Source: Xanthobacter autotrophicus
Lineage (GTDB): Bacteria; Pseudomonadota; Alphaproteobacteria; Rhizobiales; Xanthobacteraceae
DNA: 49,170 nucleotides
Reading direction: 5' to 3'
Assembly: GCF_005871085.1 (NCBI RefSeq)
Contig: NZ_VAUP01000012.1
Coordinates: 1-49,170, forward strand
The translations under genes were made by a program, and so were the position numbers. How positions within the stretch are numbered: the stretch's first letter is position 1; each line of letters begins with the position of its first letter. A model generated the notes under the pieces. That model did no database searches. It saw nothing but the letters and a program-made list of their open reading frames with translations, and was not told where the DNA came from. Positions 19,826-27,962 of this stretch are shown piece after piece.

Positions 19826-20397
19826 GCCGGAAGGCCTCCGTCGGCGGGCGTCGGCTTAATGTCGTCGGATGGGGGGGTAGGCGCGCCGGCCGCGGCGCCG
19901 GCCCCTCCGGTGGACGCGGGGTGCTCCGGCCGGCCGTCCGTTTCGCGGGCGTCGTGGGGAGCATTGGGCTTGGGTGCGTCGGGCTGTGCACCGGTCTTGA
20001 GGGCACTTGCCTTGGAAGCGCTTGTCTTCGAAGCGCTCGTCTTGGAAGGGCTTTTCCTGGCCCCCGGGACCTTGGGCGTGTTGACCTTGCGCACGCTGCG
20101 CTCGATCTCCTGCACCAGGGTCTCGAAGGGGGTACGCAGCGCAGCTTCGCGCGCCACCAGCACATAATCGAAACCGGCCCGGCCGGCGTCCGGCAGCACG
20201 CGGCGCACCGCCTCGCGCAGACGGCGGCGGATGCGATTTCGCACCACCGAGTTGCCGGTCTTCTTGGTGACCGTGAAGCCCACGCGCATCGTTCCGGCAT
20301 CGCCGCGATCACGGCCCTGCATCAGGAACGAGGTCGCCCCGGCCCGTTCGGCCTTGGCGGCTGCGAGGAAGTCACGGCGTTTGCGGAGATGATCCAA
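19822..20397 (-). CDS. rnpA: Ribonuclease P protein component, with long C-terminal tail
   Basis: The protein half of RNase P, which matures tRNA 5' ends. The RNA-binding RNR-like block [18 protein letters not shown] and the early [10 protein letters not shown] are diagnostic. No ATG starts the frame near the conserved N-terminus. I choose TTG at 20397 (191 residues, start [10 protein letters not shown]) because GGAG lies nine bases upstream; the frame itself is open to 20505. The family is usually about 120 residues. Here a Ser/Lys/Ala and then Pro-rich tail of roughly 75 residues follows, including degenerate five-residue repeats ([15 protein letters not shown]). It lies 28 bases after rpmH and overlaps yidC by four bases. 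Confidence 0.88.
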   Translation of the reverse strand: MDHLRKRRDFLAAAKAERAGATSFLMQGRDRGDAGTMRVGFTVTKKTGNSVVRNRIRRRLREAVRRVLPDAGRAGFDYVLVAREAALRTPFETLVQEIERSVRKVNTPKVPGARKSPSKTSASKTSASKASALKTGAQPDAPKPNAPHDARETDGRPEHPASTGGAGAAAGAPTPPSDDIKPTPADGGLPA

Positions 20398-20425
20398 GCT
20401 GGGCAGCTCCGCGAATGTCCACCCC

Positions 20426-20560
20426 TCAGGCGGACAGGCGCTGGCGGCCGTGGTTACGGCGTGCGGCAATGATCTTGCGGCCGTTGCGGGTCGCCATGCG
20501 CGCACGGAAGCCGTGGCGGCGCTTGCGCACGAGCTTGCTGGGTTGATAGGTGCGCTTCAC
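20426..20560 (-). CDS. rpmH: 50S ribosomal protein L34
   Basis: A 44-residue basic protein read directly from the reverse strand. It starts [20 protein letters not shown] after the initiator and ends GRQRLSA, an unmistakable L34. The start codon is GTG at 20560. The next gene is rnpA, the universal rpmH-rnpA order. It is too short to be found by a size-limited gene search. Confidence 0.97.
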   Translation of the reverse strand: MKRTYQPSKLVRKRRHGFRARMATRNGRKIIAARRNHGRQRLSA

Positions 20561-21093
20561 GGTCAAATCTCCGGGTATCTTGCGTGGCTTGAGGCATCGG
20601 ACCCCCGCAGCAGAGCTGCGCCGGCGCTTGTCGCCGGACCCCTTTCGCGCGGCACGAAACCAGATTCAATACCAGGTTCGATGCGAGCAATGAGGACTGG
20701 GCTCCGGCCGCCGCAGCCGCCTGAGTTCGGGGTCGGCTTATAGGGGCGGGAAGCCCGCGCGTCAATCGGCAGCGTGCGGGGGGCGGTATCTCGTCTGAAA
20801 AGAATCACCGGTGAACACCGCTCTCCATCCCCGCACCGGCCAACTCCCTCTCCCGTTTGCGGGGGAGGGCTGGGGAGGGGGCTCGGCGCCGGGGGCATGA
20901 CACCGGCGGCGGGTGTTGGCGGAGCGGGTCTGCCCCCACCCTGCCCTCCCCCGCACGCGGGAGCGGGTTCAAGAGCGCGCCCGGTCGCAGCGGGCGTTGA
21001 AAGCGAGAAGCCCCCCCGCTTTGATCCACCCCCTTGCGCCCGCGCCCGCGCTTCGCTCTTGTGACGACAGACCGGCACGGGAAGCCCGCGACC
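20561..21093. other. Intergenic region between rpmH and the ABC exporter, with REP-like repeats
   Basis: This 533-base stretch holds the divergent promoters of rpmH and the exporter gene and two type A palindromes: 20842-20890 (CCCTCTCCCG / CGGGGGAGGG, with G-rich tail) and 20931-20970 (CCCTCCCCCGCACGCGGGAG). Open frames across it on both strands give Pro/Arg-rich sequence without family features and are not genes. I see no further RNA. Confidence 0.6.
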
Positions 21094-22893
21094 ATGAGCC
21101 TTTTTCGCGTTTATGCCCGCACCATCGGCCTTCTGGGGCCCGAAGCCCGGCTCGGCGCGGTGCTGGTGATCTCCAACCTGTTGCTGGCCATCGCCCAGTT
21201 CGCCGAGCCCATCCTGTTCGGCCGCATCGTGGATACGCTGGCCGCCACCAAGGCCGACAGCCGCCTGTCCAACTTTGGCGACCTCACCCCCCTGCTCGCC
21301 GCCTGGGTGGGGTTCGGGCTGTTCAACATCGGCGCCGGGGTGCTGATCTCGCTGCATGCGGACCGGCTCTCCCACCGCCGCCGCCTCGGCATCCTGACGC
21401 AATATTTCGAGCACGTGCTCCAATTGCCCCTCAGCTTTCATGGCGAGACCCATTCCGGTCGCCTGCTGAAGGTGATGCTGGAGGGCGTGGATTCTCTATG
21501 GGGCTTGTGGCTCTCCTTCTTCCGGCAGGATTGCGCGGCCATCATCTCGCTGGTGGTGCTGGTGCCGGTGGGCATCTGGATCAACTGGCGGCTGGGCCTG
21601 GTGCTGATCGTGCTGATGGCGGTGTTCGGCATCGTCACCGGCTATGTCATCCGCCGCACCGAGGCCATGCAGCGGGAGGTGGAGGAATATAATTCCGACC
21701 TCGCCGAGCGGACCTCCGACGCCCTGGGCAACGTGGCGGTGATCCAGAGCTACACCCGCACCGAGGCCGAGGTCACCGGCCTCAAGGACACGGTGAAGCA
21801 GGTGCTGGCGGTGCAGATCCCGGTGCTGTCCTGGTGGGCCATGGTGTCCATGGCCACCAAGGCGGCGACCACGCTGACCATCCTCGCCATCCTGCTCATC
21901 GGTACCTGGCTCTATCTGCACGACATGGCCGCCATCGGCGATATCGTCACCTATGTGGCCTTCGCCAACATGCTCATCGGCCGGCTCGACCATACGGTGA
22001 GCTTCTTCAACCAGCTCATCATGTCGGCCCCGCAGCTCGCCCAGTTCTTCGAGGTGCTGGACACGGTGGGCTCGGTGCGCGACCGACCGGGGGCGAAGCC
22101 CCTGCCGCAGGTGGTGGGCGACGTGGTGTTCGACGATGTCTCCTTCTCCTACGACGGCAAGCGCACGGCGGTGGAGGATGTGAGCTTCCACGCGGCGCCG
22201 GGCCAGACCTTCGCGTTCGTGGGAACCACGGGGGCGGGCAAGTCCACCGCGCTGGCGCTGCTGCACCGGGTGTTCGACCCCCAGTCGGGTTCGATCCGCG
22301 TCGACGGCGTGGACATCCGCGACGTGACGCTCTCCTCCCTGCGCCATGCCATCGGCGTGGTGTTCCAGGAGCCGCTGCTCTTCAACCGCTCCATCGAGGA
22401 CAATCTGCGGGTCGGCAAGCCCGACGCCACCGAGGCGGAGATGCGCGAGGCGCTGTCCCGCGCCCAGGCGCTGGAGCTGGTGGAGCGCAATCCCCTCGGC
22501 CTCAAGGCGGTGGTGGGCGAGCGCGGGCGGGCCCTGTCCGGCGGCGAGCGCCAGCGCCTGTCCATCGCCCGCGCCCTGCTGAAGAACCCGCCTATCCTCA
22601 TCCTCGACGAGGCCACCAGCGCGCTGGACGCCGCGACGGAAGTGAAGGTGCAGGCCGCTTTGGACGAGGTGATGAAGGACCGCACCACTTTGGTCATCGC
22701 CCATCGCCTCGCCACGGTGCGTAATGCCGACCGTATCCTGGTATTCGAGCGGGGCTGCGTGGTGGAGGCCGGCACCTTCGACGAGTTGGTGCAGCTTGGC
22801 GGCCGGTTCGCTGCCCTCGCCAGCGCCCAGTTCATGACCGGCGGGCCAGATGCAGCCCATCCGGTCGTGGCGCACCCCATCGTGGAAACGTAA
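21094..22893 (+). CDS. ABC exporter, NdvA/ChvA-like (glucan export type)
   Basis: A 599-residue half transporter with six membrane spans followed by an ATPase. Walker [10 protein letters not shown] is near residue 377, the signature LSGGERQ near 481 and Walker [10 protein letters not shown] near 503. The N-terminus [20 protein letters not shown], then [12 protein letters not shown], resembles the cyclic beta-1,2-glucan exporters NdvA/ChvA of Rhizobiales, and the length agrees. Substrate assignment rests on that resemblance only; a lipid or peptide exporter is possible. The frame extends upstream to 21034, but the ATG at 21094 matches the family N-terminus. Confidence 0.85.
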   Translation: MSLFRVYARTIGLLGPEARLGAVLVISNLLLAIAQFAEPILFGRIVDTLAATKADSRLSNFGDLTPLLAAWVGFGLFNIGAGVLISLHADRLSHRRRLGILTQYFEHVLQLPLSFHGETHSGRLLKVMLEGVDSLWGLWLSFFRQDCAAIISLVVLVPVGIWINWRLGLVLIVLMAVFGIVTGYVIRRTEAMQREVEEYNSDLAERTSDALGNVAVIQSYTRTEAEVTGLKDTVKQVLAVQIPVLSWWAMVSMATKAATTLTILAILLIGTWLYLHDMAAIGDIVTYVAFANMLIGRLDHTVSFFNQLIMSAPQLAQFFEVLDTVGSVRDRPGAKPLPQVVGDVVFDDVSFSYDGKRTAVEDVSFHAAPGQTFAFVGTTGAGKSTALALLHRVFDPQSGSIRVDGVDIRDVTLSSLRHAIGVVFQEPLLFNRSIEDNLRVGKPDATEAEMREALSRAQALELVERNPLGLKAVVGERGRALSGGERQRLSIARALLKNPPILILDEATSALDAATEVKVQAALDEVMKDRTTLVIAHRLATVRNADRILVFERGCVVEAGTFDELVQLGGRFAALASAQFMTGGPDAAHPVVAHPIVET

Positions 22894-23088
22894 CGCGACG
22901 GAAAGGTTTTCTGGAGCCCAATTCCGGCATTACCCGGAGTGGGGCAAGAATGTGGCAAACAGAACCGTGCCCATGGCGCCATTGCTTGCCTTGCGCCGCC
23001 CTATTGCGGCTTTCGCGGCGGGGCGAAAGCGGGTAATGAAGGAACTATAGGGTGATGAGCTATTCTGGCTGACACGGGAGCTGATCGG

Positions 23089-24552
23089 TTGGCGCGCACG
23101 AAATCCAGTCCCGGCGCCCGGGCGACTTCCATGGGCGATGCCTGCCGTGGACTTTGTCTCGGTCTTGCCGCTGCGGTGCTCGGCCTCGCGCTCGCACAGC
23201 CCGCGCAGGCCAATCCGGTTCTCCTGGTGGAGGCCGATACCGGCCGCGTTTTGGACCAGAAAGAAGCCGGCCGGCCCTGGCATCCCGCTTCCGTCACCAA
23301 GCTGATGACCGTCTATGTGGCGCTCAACGCGGTGAAGAACGGGCGCCTCACCCTGGATACGCCCCTCACCGTCTCGGCCGCCGCTGCCTCCCAGCAGCCG
23401 TCCAAGATGGGCTTCAAGCCGGGCACGGTGGTCACCCTCGACAACGCCATGAAGATGGTGCTGGTGAAGTCCGCCAACGACATGGCCTGGGTGGTGGGCG
23501 AAGGCGTCGCCGGCTCCATGCCCGCCTTCGTGGCGGAGATGAACACCACCGCCGCCCATCTCGGCATGAGCGGCACCCATTTCGAGAATCCCAACGGCCT
23601 GCCGGACCCGGACCAGATCACCACCGCCCGTGACCTCGCCATCCTGGCGCGGGCCATCATCTATCATTTCCCCGAGCACGAGGCCCTGTTCCGCATCCCC
23701 GCCATCAAGATCGGCAAGGCGGTGCTGCGCAACTACAACCGCCTGATCGACCGCTATCCCGGCGCGGACGGCATGAAGACCGGCTTCGTCTGCGGCTCCG
23801 GCTACAATCTGGTGGCCACCGCCACCCGCGGCAACAAGCGGCTCATCGCGGTGATCCTGGGCGCCCGCTCCGGCACCGCCCGCACCGAGCAGGCGGCGCT
23901 GCTGTTCGAAAAGGGCTTCCAGTCGTCCTGGGGGGTGTTCGGGTCGGCGCAGCCGCTTCTGTCCAATATTTCCAATACCGGCGGCCCGGCCTACGACATG
24001 AAGCCCGAGGTGTGCGGCGGCAAGCGCGCCGTGACCGCCTCCGAGGCCGACGACGAATCCGAAGGCAGCAGCGGCGGCTTCGCCTTTGCCGCGCCGGTGC
24101 TGCCCAAGTCCGGCGCCGAGCTGCTCCAGACCCTGCCGCCTTCCATGCCGCCGGTGGTGGTCTATGTGGGCACCCGCGGCGCGCCGCAGGATCTCGCTTC
24201 GGCCTATCCCGAGGAGGAAAAGCCGAAGAAGAAGCCGGGCGCCAAGGACACCAAGCAGGCCAAGACCTCCGCCGGCAGCGAGAGCGCCTCCGCCGAAAGC
24301 GGTGACGGCGCCAAGCCGGCCGCCAAGCCGAAGCCCAAGACCGCCGCCAAGCCCGCGACTGCGACCGCCAGCACCTCCGGCGACAAGCCTGCGAGCGACA
24401 AGCCTGCGAGCGGCACGGCGCAGAAGAAGCAGGTGCAGCCCCAGGCGCCGATCACCGCCGGCTCGGTGCCCGCACCGAAGCCCAAGCCCAAGCCGAAGCC
24501 CGCCGAAACCCCGGCCGAGAGCACCGCCCCCGCGCCCAAGCCCGCCACCTGA
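23089..24552 (+). CDS. D-alanyl-D-alanine carboxypeptidase (penicillin-binding protein 5/6 type)
   Basis: A 487-residue peptidase S11 protein that trims the terminal D-Ala of peptidoglycan stem peptides in the periplasm. Counted from the TTG start, the active-site motifs are Ser68-x-x-Lys71 (ASVTK), Ser128-Ala-Asn130 and Lys230-Thr-Gly232. A signal peptide ([20 protein letters not shown]) ends near residue 41. TTG at 23089 has CGGGAG eight bases upstream; an ATG at 23131 has no ribosome site but would still leave the signal peptide. The last 110 residues are a Lys/Pro/Ala/Ser tail with KPKPKPKP runs, in place of the usual amphipathic anchor; it might bind the anionic wall or membrane. A palindrome (24551-24564) overlaps the stop. 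Confidence 0.92.
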   Translation: MARTKSSPGARATSMGDACRGLCLGLAAAVLGLALAQPAQANPVLLVEADTGRVLDQKEAGRPWHPASVTKLMTVYVALNAVKNGRLTLDTPLTVSAAAASQQPSKMGFKPGTVVTLDNAMKMVLVKSANDMAWVVGEGVAGSMPAFVAEMNTTAAHLGMSGTHFENPNGLPDPDQITTARDLAILARAIIYHFPEHEALFRIPAIKIGKAVLRNYNRLIDRYPGADGMKTGFVCGSGYNLVATATRGNKRLIAVILGARSGTARTEQAALLFEKGFQSSWGVFGSAQPLLSNISNTGGPAYDMKPEVCGGKRAVTASEADDESEGSSGGFAFAAPVLPKSGAELLQTLPPSMPPVVVYVGTRGAPQDLASAYPEEEKPKKKPGAKDTKQAKTSAGSESASAESGDGAKPAAKPKPKTAAKPATATASTSGDKPASDKPASGTAQKKQVQPQAPITAGSVPAPKPKPKPKPAETPAESTAPAPKPAT

Positions 24553-24752
24553 GGCGCGCGCCTCGGTGGACGGCGGTGTTCAAACCGTCTCCAGCCGAAA
24601 GAAAGCCGCATCCAGCCCGTGCCCCAGGCGCACCGGCCGGGTATGCATCCGCGACGCTCCGCGCGTGACGAAGATCCATCGCCCTTGACCCGGCGCGCGG
24701 GGTGATGGAGGCAGGGGGAAGAGACGTCCCTTTGTCCTGTGGAGACACCGCC

Positions 24753-25925
24753 ATGCCGGGCAACGTGCCCGCCCCAGAGGCGCCCGCCCAAAACGCGCCG
24801 GCCGACACCGCGCCCGCGCCCCGTCGCGGACCGCCGGAGCCCATTCCGGTCACCGTGCTGACCGGCTTCCTCGGTGCCGGCAAGACCACCCTGCTCAACG
24901 CGCTCCTCGCTGATCCGGGGTTGGCCGACACCGCCGTGCTCATCAATGAGTTCGGCGAGGTGGGGCTCGACCATCTGTTCGTGCGGCCGGTGGAGGAGGG
25001 TATCGTCATGCTCGCCTCGGGCTGCCTGTGTTGCACCGTGCGGGGCGATCTGGTGGCGGCGCTGGAGGACCTGCTGCGCGGCCGCGACAACGATCGCCTG
25101 CCGCCGTTCGCCCGCGTCATCATCGAGACCACGGGCCTTGCCGATCCGGCGCCGGTGATCCACACCCTGATGACCCACCCCTATCTCGGCCTGCGCTACC
25201 GGCTCGACGGCCTCGTCTGCGTGGTGGATGCGGTGAATGCCGATGCCACCCTGGATGCCCATGAGGAGGCGGTGAAGCAGGCGGCCATGGCCGACCGCAT
25301 CGTCCTCACCAAGACCGACCTCGTGGCGGACGCGGACCGCCCGCAACTTGAGGCGCTGAAGGCACGGCTAAAAAGCCTCGCCCCCGGCGCCCGGCTGCTG
25401 GACGCGGCGGCGGGGGAAGCGGATGCCGCATCCATTCTCGGTGCCGGGCTCTATGTTGCCGCCGGCAAGGCGCCGGACGTGGCCCGTTGGCTCGCGGCGG
25501 AGGATGTGGCGGCGGCGGAGCCGGATGGGGCGGGCCTCGATCCCAACCGCCACGATGCCCGCATTCGCGCCTTCACTTTGGCCACCGACGCCGCCATTCC
25601 GGCCTCCACCCTCGACCTGTTCCTGGAGCTGCTGCGTGCCACCCATGGCGGCAACGTGTTGCGCATGAAGGGCATCGTGAAGGTGGCGGAGGAGCCGGAC
25701 GCGCCCATCGTCATCCACGCCGTGCAACATGTGATGCACCCGCCCGCGCGCCTGCCCGCCTGGCCGGACGACGACCATCGCACCCGGCTGGTGATGATCG
25801 TGCGCGACCTCGACCCCAAGGTCATCGCCCGCCTGTTCAACGCCTTCCTCGGCGTGCCGCAGGTGGATACGCCGGACCGCGCCGCGCTCACCGACAATCC
25901 ACTCGCGCCGCCGGGGCTGCGGTGA
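24753..25925 (+). CDS. CobW/COG0523-family G3E GTPase (metallochaperone type)
   Basis: A 390-residue GTPase. After a 30-residue Pro/Ala lead, the P-loop GFLGAGKTT is at residues 38-46. INEFGEVGLD and the metal-binding CLCC (91-94) follow, then ETTGLADPAP and the guanine motif TKTD. Members deliver zinc, cobalt or nickel, or act in cobalamin synthesis. There is no His-rich stretch here to indicate the metal. The ATG at 24753 follows GTGGAGACACCGCC. Its stop TGA shares one base with the next start (TGATG), so the DUF924 protein is translated by coupling. No Zur or B12 element was recognised upstream. Confidence 0.9.
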   Translation: MPGNVPAPEAPAQNAPADTAPAPRRGPPEPIPVTVLTGFLGAGKTTLLNALLADPGLADTAVLINEFGEVGLDHLFVRPVEEGIVMLASGCLCCTVRGDLVAALEDLLRGRDNDRLPPFARVIIETTGLADPAPVIHTLMTHPYLGLRYRLDGLVCVVDAVNADATLDAHEEAVKQAAMADRIVLTKTDLVADADRPQLEALKARLKSLAPGARLLDAAAGEADAASILGAGLYVAAGKAPDVARWLAAEDVAAAEPDGAGLDPNRHDARIRAFTLATDAAIPASTLDLFLELLRATHGGNVLRMKGIVKVAEEPDAPIVIHAVQHVMHPPARLPAWPDDDHRTRLVMIVRDLDPKVIARLFNAFLGVPQVDTPDRAALTDNPLAPPGLR

Positions 25926-26494
25926 TGCTCAAGGACATGACACCTGGGAAAACGGTGCCTGCGGATGTGCTCGCCTTCTGGCTGGCGGCGGGCCGGGATA
26001 AATGGTTCGGCGGCGGCGCGGCCTTCGACGACGAGGTGCGCGAAGCCTTGCTGCCGGCCCATGAGGCCGCCCTAGCAGGCACGCTGGACGATTGGCGGGA
26101 GACGCCGGAAGGCGCGCTGGCCTGGATCATTCTGATGGATCAGGTGCCGCGCAACGTGTTCCGCGCCACCCCTCGCGCCTTCGCCACCGACCCCCGCGCG
26201 CTGGCCGCTGCCGAGCAAGCGGTGGCGCGGGGCTTCGACGGGGCGCCCGGCATCGCGGCGGCCCTGCGCAGCTTCTTCTACCTGCCCTTCATGCACGCAG
26301 AAGACGGGGCGGCGCAGGCGCGCTGCGTGGACCTCTACCGCGCGCTGGGGCAGGAGGAGGGCGTGCGCTACGCTTTGGTCCACAAGGAGATCATCGACCG
26401 CTTCGGCCGCTTCCCCCACCGCAACCCCATCCTCGGCCGCCCCATGTCGGCGGAGGAGCAGGCCTATCTGGATGGCGGCGGCTTCAGCGGGTGA
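25925..26494 (+). CDS. DUF924-family protein
   Basis: A 189-residue soluble protein of the DUF924 family, recognised from FWLAAGRDKWFGGG near the N-terminus, the middle block ILMDQVPRNVFRATPRAF, and HKEIIDRFGRFPHRNPILGR near the C-terminus. The family is alpha-helical and of unknown biochemical function. The start codon overlaps the CobW-type gene by one base. Co-translation suggests a link to metal handling, but that is inference only. It ends convergently against the flavoprotein gene. Confidence 0.9.
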   Translation: MLKDMTPGKTVPADVLAFWLAAGRDKWFGGGAAFDDEVREALLPAHEAALAGTLDDWRETPEGALAWIILMDQVPRNVFRATPRAFATDPRALAAAEQAVARGFDGAPGIAAALRSFFYLPFMHAEDGAAQARCVDLYRALGQEEGVRYALVHKEIIDRFGRFPHRNPILGRPMSAEEQAYLDGGGFSG

Positions 26495-26537
26495 GGGCAG
26501 GTTGGGGCCACTGAGGCCACCGGTTTCGACGGCGTGT

Positions 26538-26582
26538 GCCCTTCCCCCTCCCCAACCCTCCCCCGCACGCGGGAGAGGGAGC
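26538..26582. repeat. REP-like palindrome, type A (uninterrupted form)
   Basis: CCCTCCCCAACCCTCCCCC then GCACGCGGGAGAGGG, between two convergent genes. The arms 5'-CCCTCCCCCGC and GCGGGAGAGGG are identical to those of the composite element at 8083-8167, but here only two bases lie between them. Confidence 0.75.
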
Positions 26583-26598
26583 GCGACGGCGCCTCTCT

Positions 26599-27822
26599 TC
26601 AGAAATTCAGCCGGGCCTTGATGCCCGCCGCCGCCGCGCGGCCGGTGGAGAAGCAGGCCTGCAGCAAATAGCCGCCCGTGGGGGCTTCCCAATCCAGCAT
26701 CTCGCCGGCGGCGAACACCGGGGGCAGGTGGGGCGGCAGGCCGGCGAGGGCGTAGTCGTCGCCCACATGGCTCCAGGCGATGCCGCCGGCGGTGGAGATG
26801 GCGCGCTCCAGCCCGGCATGGCCGGTCACTTCCAGCGGCAGCGCCTTGATGAGGCGCGCGAGGGCCTGCGCATCCGGCCGCACCGGGCCGGTGACTTCGC
26901 GCACCAGGTTCGCCGCCACCGGGGCAAGGCCGCCATTCTTGCCGAGAACGGTGGAGAAGGAGGCCTTCTGCGGCGCGGTGGCGAGCCGGGCGGCGAGGGC
27001 CTTTTCGTCCACGTCCGGCCGCAGGTCGAGATGGAGGGTGATGGAGCGGTGGCCCAGCGCCCGCCGCAGGTCGGTGGAGAGGGCATAGATGGCGCCGCCC
27101 TCCAGCCCCGTGGCCGTCACCACCGCTTCGCCGCGCACCAGGGTCTTGCCGAAGCGCAGGGCGATGCGCTTCAGCGGCGTGCCGGCGAAGCGGGTGCGGA
27201 ATCTCTCCGACCAGGAGATGGTGACGCCCATGTTGGAGGGGGCCAGCGCGTTCACCGAAACGCCCAAGGCCCGCAGCCCCTCCACCCATCCGCCATCCGA
27301 GCCGAGGCGCGGCCAGGAGGCGCCGCCCAGCGCCAGCAGCACGGCATTGGCCATCACTTCGGCCCGACCCTGCGGGGTGTCGAACTGCACGGCGCCCGCC
27401 GGGCTCCAGCCCCGGAAGGCGTGGCGCAGGTGGAAGGTGACGCCCTGCTGCGCGAGCCGCGCCAGCCAGGCGCGCAGCAAGGGCGAGGCCTTGAAGCTCA
27501 GGGGAAACACCCGCCCGCTGGAGCCGACGAAGGTCTCCTCGCCGAGCCCCAAGGCCCAGTCGCGCAGGGTTTCCGGGGGAAACGCCTCCAGCGCCGGGGC
27601 GAGGCGGCCCTCGGCCGCGCCGTAGCGGTTCAGGAAGCGCGGCAGCGGTTCCGAATGGGTGAGGTTGAGCCCGCCGCGCCCGGCCATGAGGAACTTGCGG
27701 GCGACGGACGGCATGCGGTCATAGACGCCGACGCGCGCCCCGGCGGCGGAGAGCATTTCCGCGGCGGCGAGGCCCGCCGGGCCGGCACCGACGATGGCGA
27801 TGAAGGGCGCGTCGAGGGTCAA
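26599..27822 (-). CDS. FAD-dependent flavoprotein, HI0933/TIGR03862-like
   Basis: A 407-residue flavoprotein. The dinucleotide-binding motif GAGPAGLAAAEML is near residues 12-24. AGRGGLNLTHSEPLPRFL is the hallmark block of the HI0933-like group, and the C-terminal part closes with GEMLDWEAPTGGYLLQACFSTGRAAA, the second FAD-contacting motif. The biochemical role of this group is not established. It is convergent with the DUF924 gene and separated from the downstream side of the pgm gene by that gene's terminator. Confidence 0.88.
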   Translation of the reverse strand: MTLDAPFIAIVGAGPAGLAAAEMLSAAGARVGVYDRMPSVARKFLMAGRGGLNLTHSEPLPRFLNRYGAAEGRLAPALEAFPPETLRDWALGLGEETFVGSSGRVFPLSFKASPLLRAWLARLAQQGVTFHLRHAFRGWSPAGAVQFDTPQGRAEVMANAVLLALGGASWPRLGSDGGWVEGLRALGVSVNALAPSNMGVTISWSERFRTRFAGTPLKRIALRFGKTLVRGEAVVTATGLEGGAIYALSTDLRRALGHRSITLHLDLRPDVDEKALAARLATAPQKASFSTVLGKNGGLAPVAANLVREVTGPVRPDAQALARLIKALPLEVTGHAGLERAISTAGGIAWSHVGDDYALAGLPPHLPPVFAAGEMLDWEAPTGGYLLQACFSTGRAAAAGIKARLNF

Positions 27823-27867
27823 TCTGTTGCCTTATGCCAGGGGCCGCCCGGAGTGGGCCGGGCCCTG

Positions 27868-27903
27868 AAACGAGAAACCCTCCGCCGGACGACGGCGGAG
27901 GGT
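27868..27903 (-). terminator. Intrinsic terminator after the phosphomannomutase gene
   Basis: A perfect 11-bp stem ACCCTCCGCCG / CGGCGGAGGGT (27877-27903) with loop GACGA. In the minus direction it is followed by TTCTCGTTT. It lies about 60 bases after the stop. Confidence 0.8.
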
Positions 27904-27962
27904 CGAAGACTTGCAACGCTAAAGCATCCGCGCGCCGAAAAAGAGGCGGCGGGCCGCCCCGC

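Noticed and set aside
17810-20167. Plus-strand 785-codon open frame over yidC and rnpA
   Set aside because: Antisense shadow of yidC; its composition (Asp/His/Gly/Val-rich) is typical of such shadows in GC-rich DNA.
20563-21453. 296-codon minus-strand frame crossing the rpmH upstream region and the exporter start
   Set aside because: Passes through repeats and antisense of the exporter gene; no conserved sequence.
24240-24540. Possible tandem DNA repeat
   Set aside because: The Lys/Pro/Ala repetition is protein-level and degenerate at the DNA level, within the carboxypeptidase frame.
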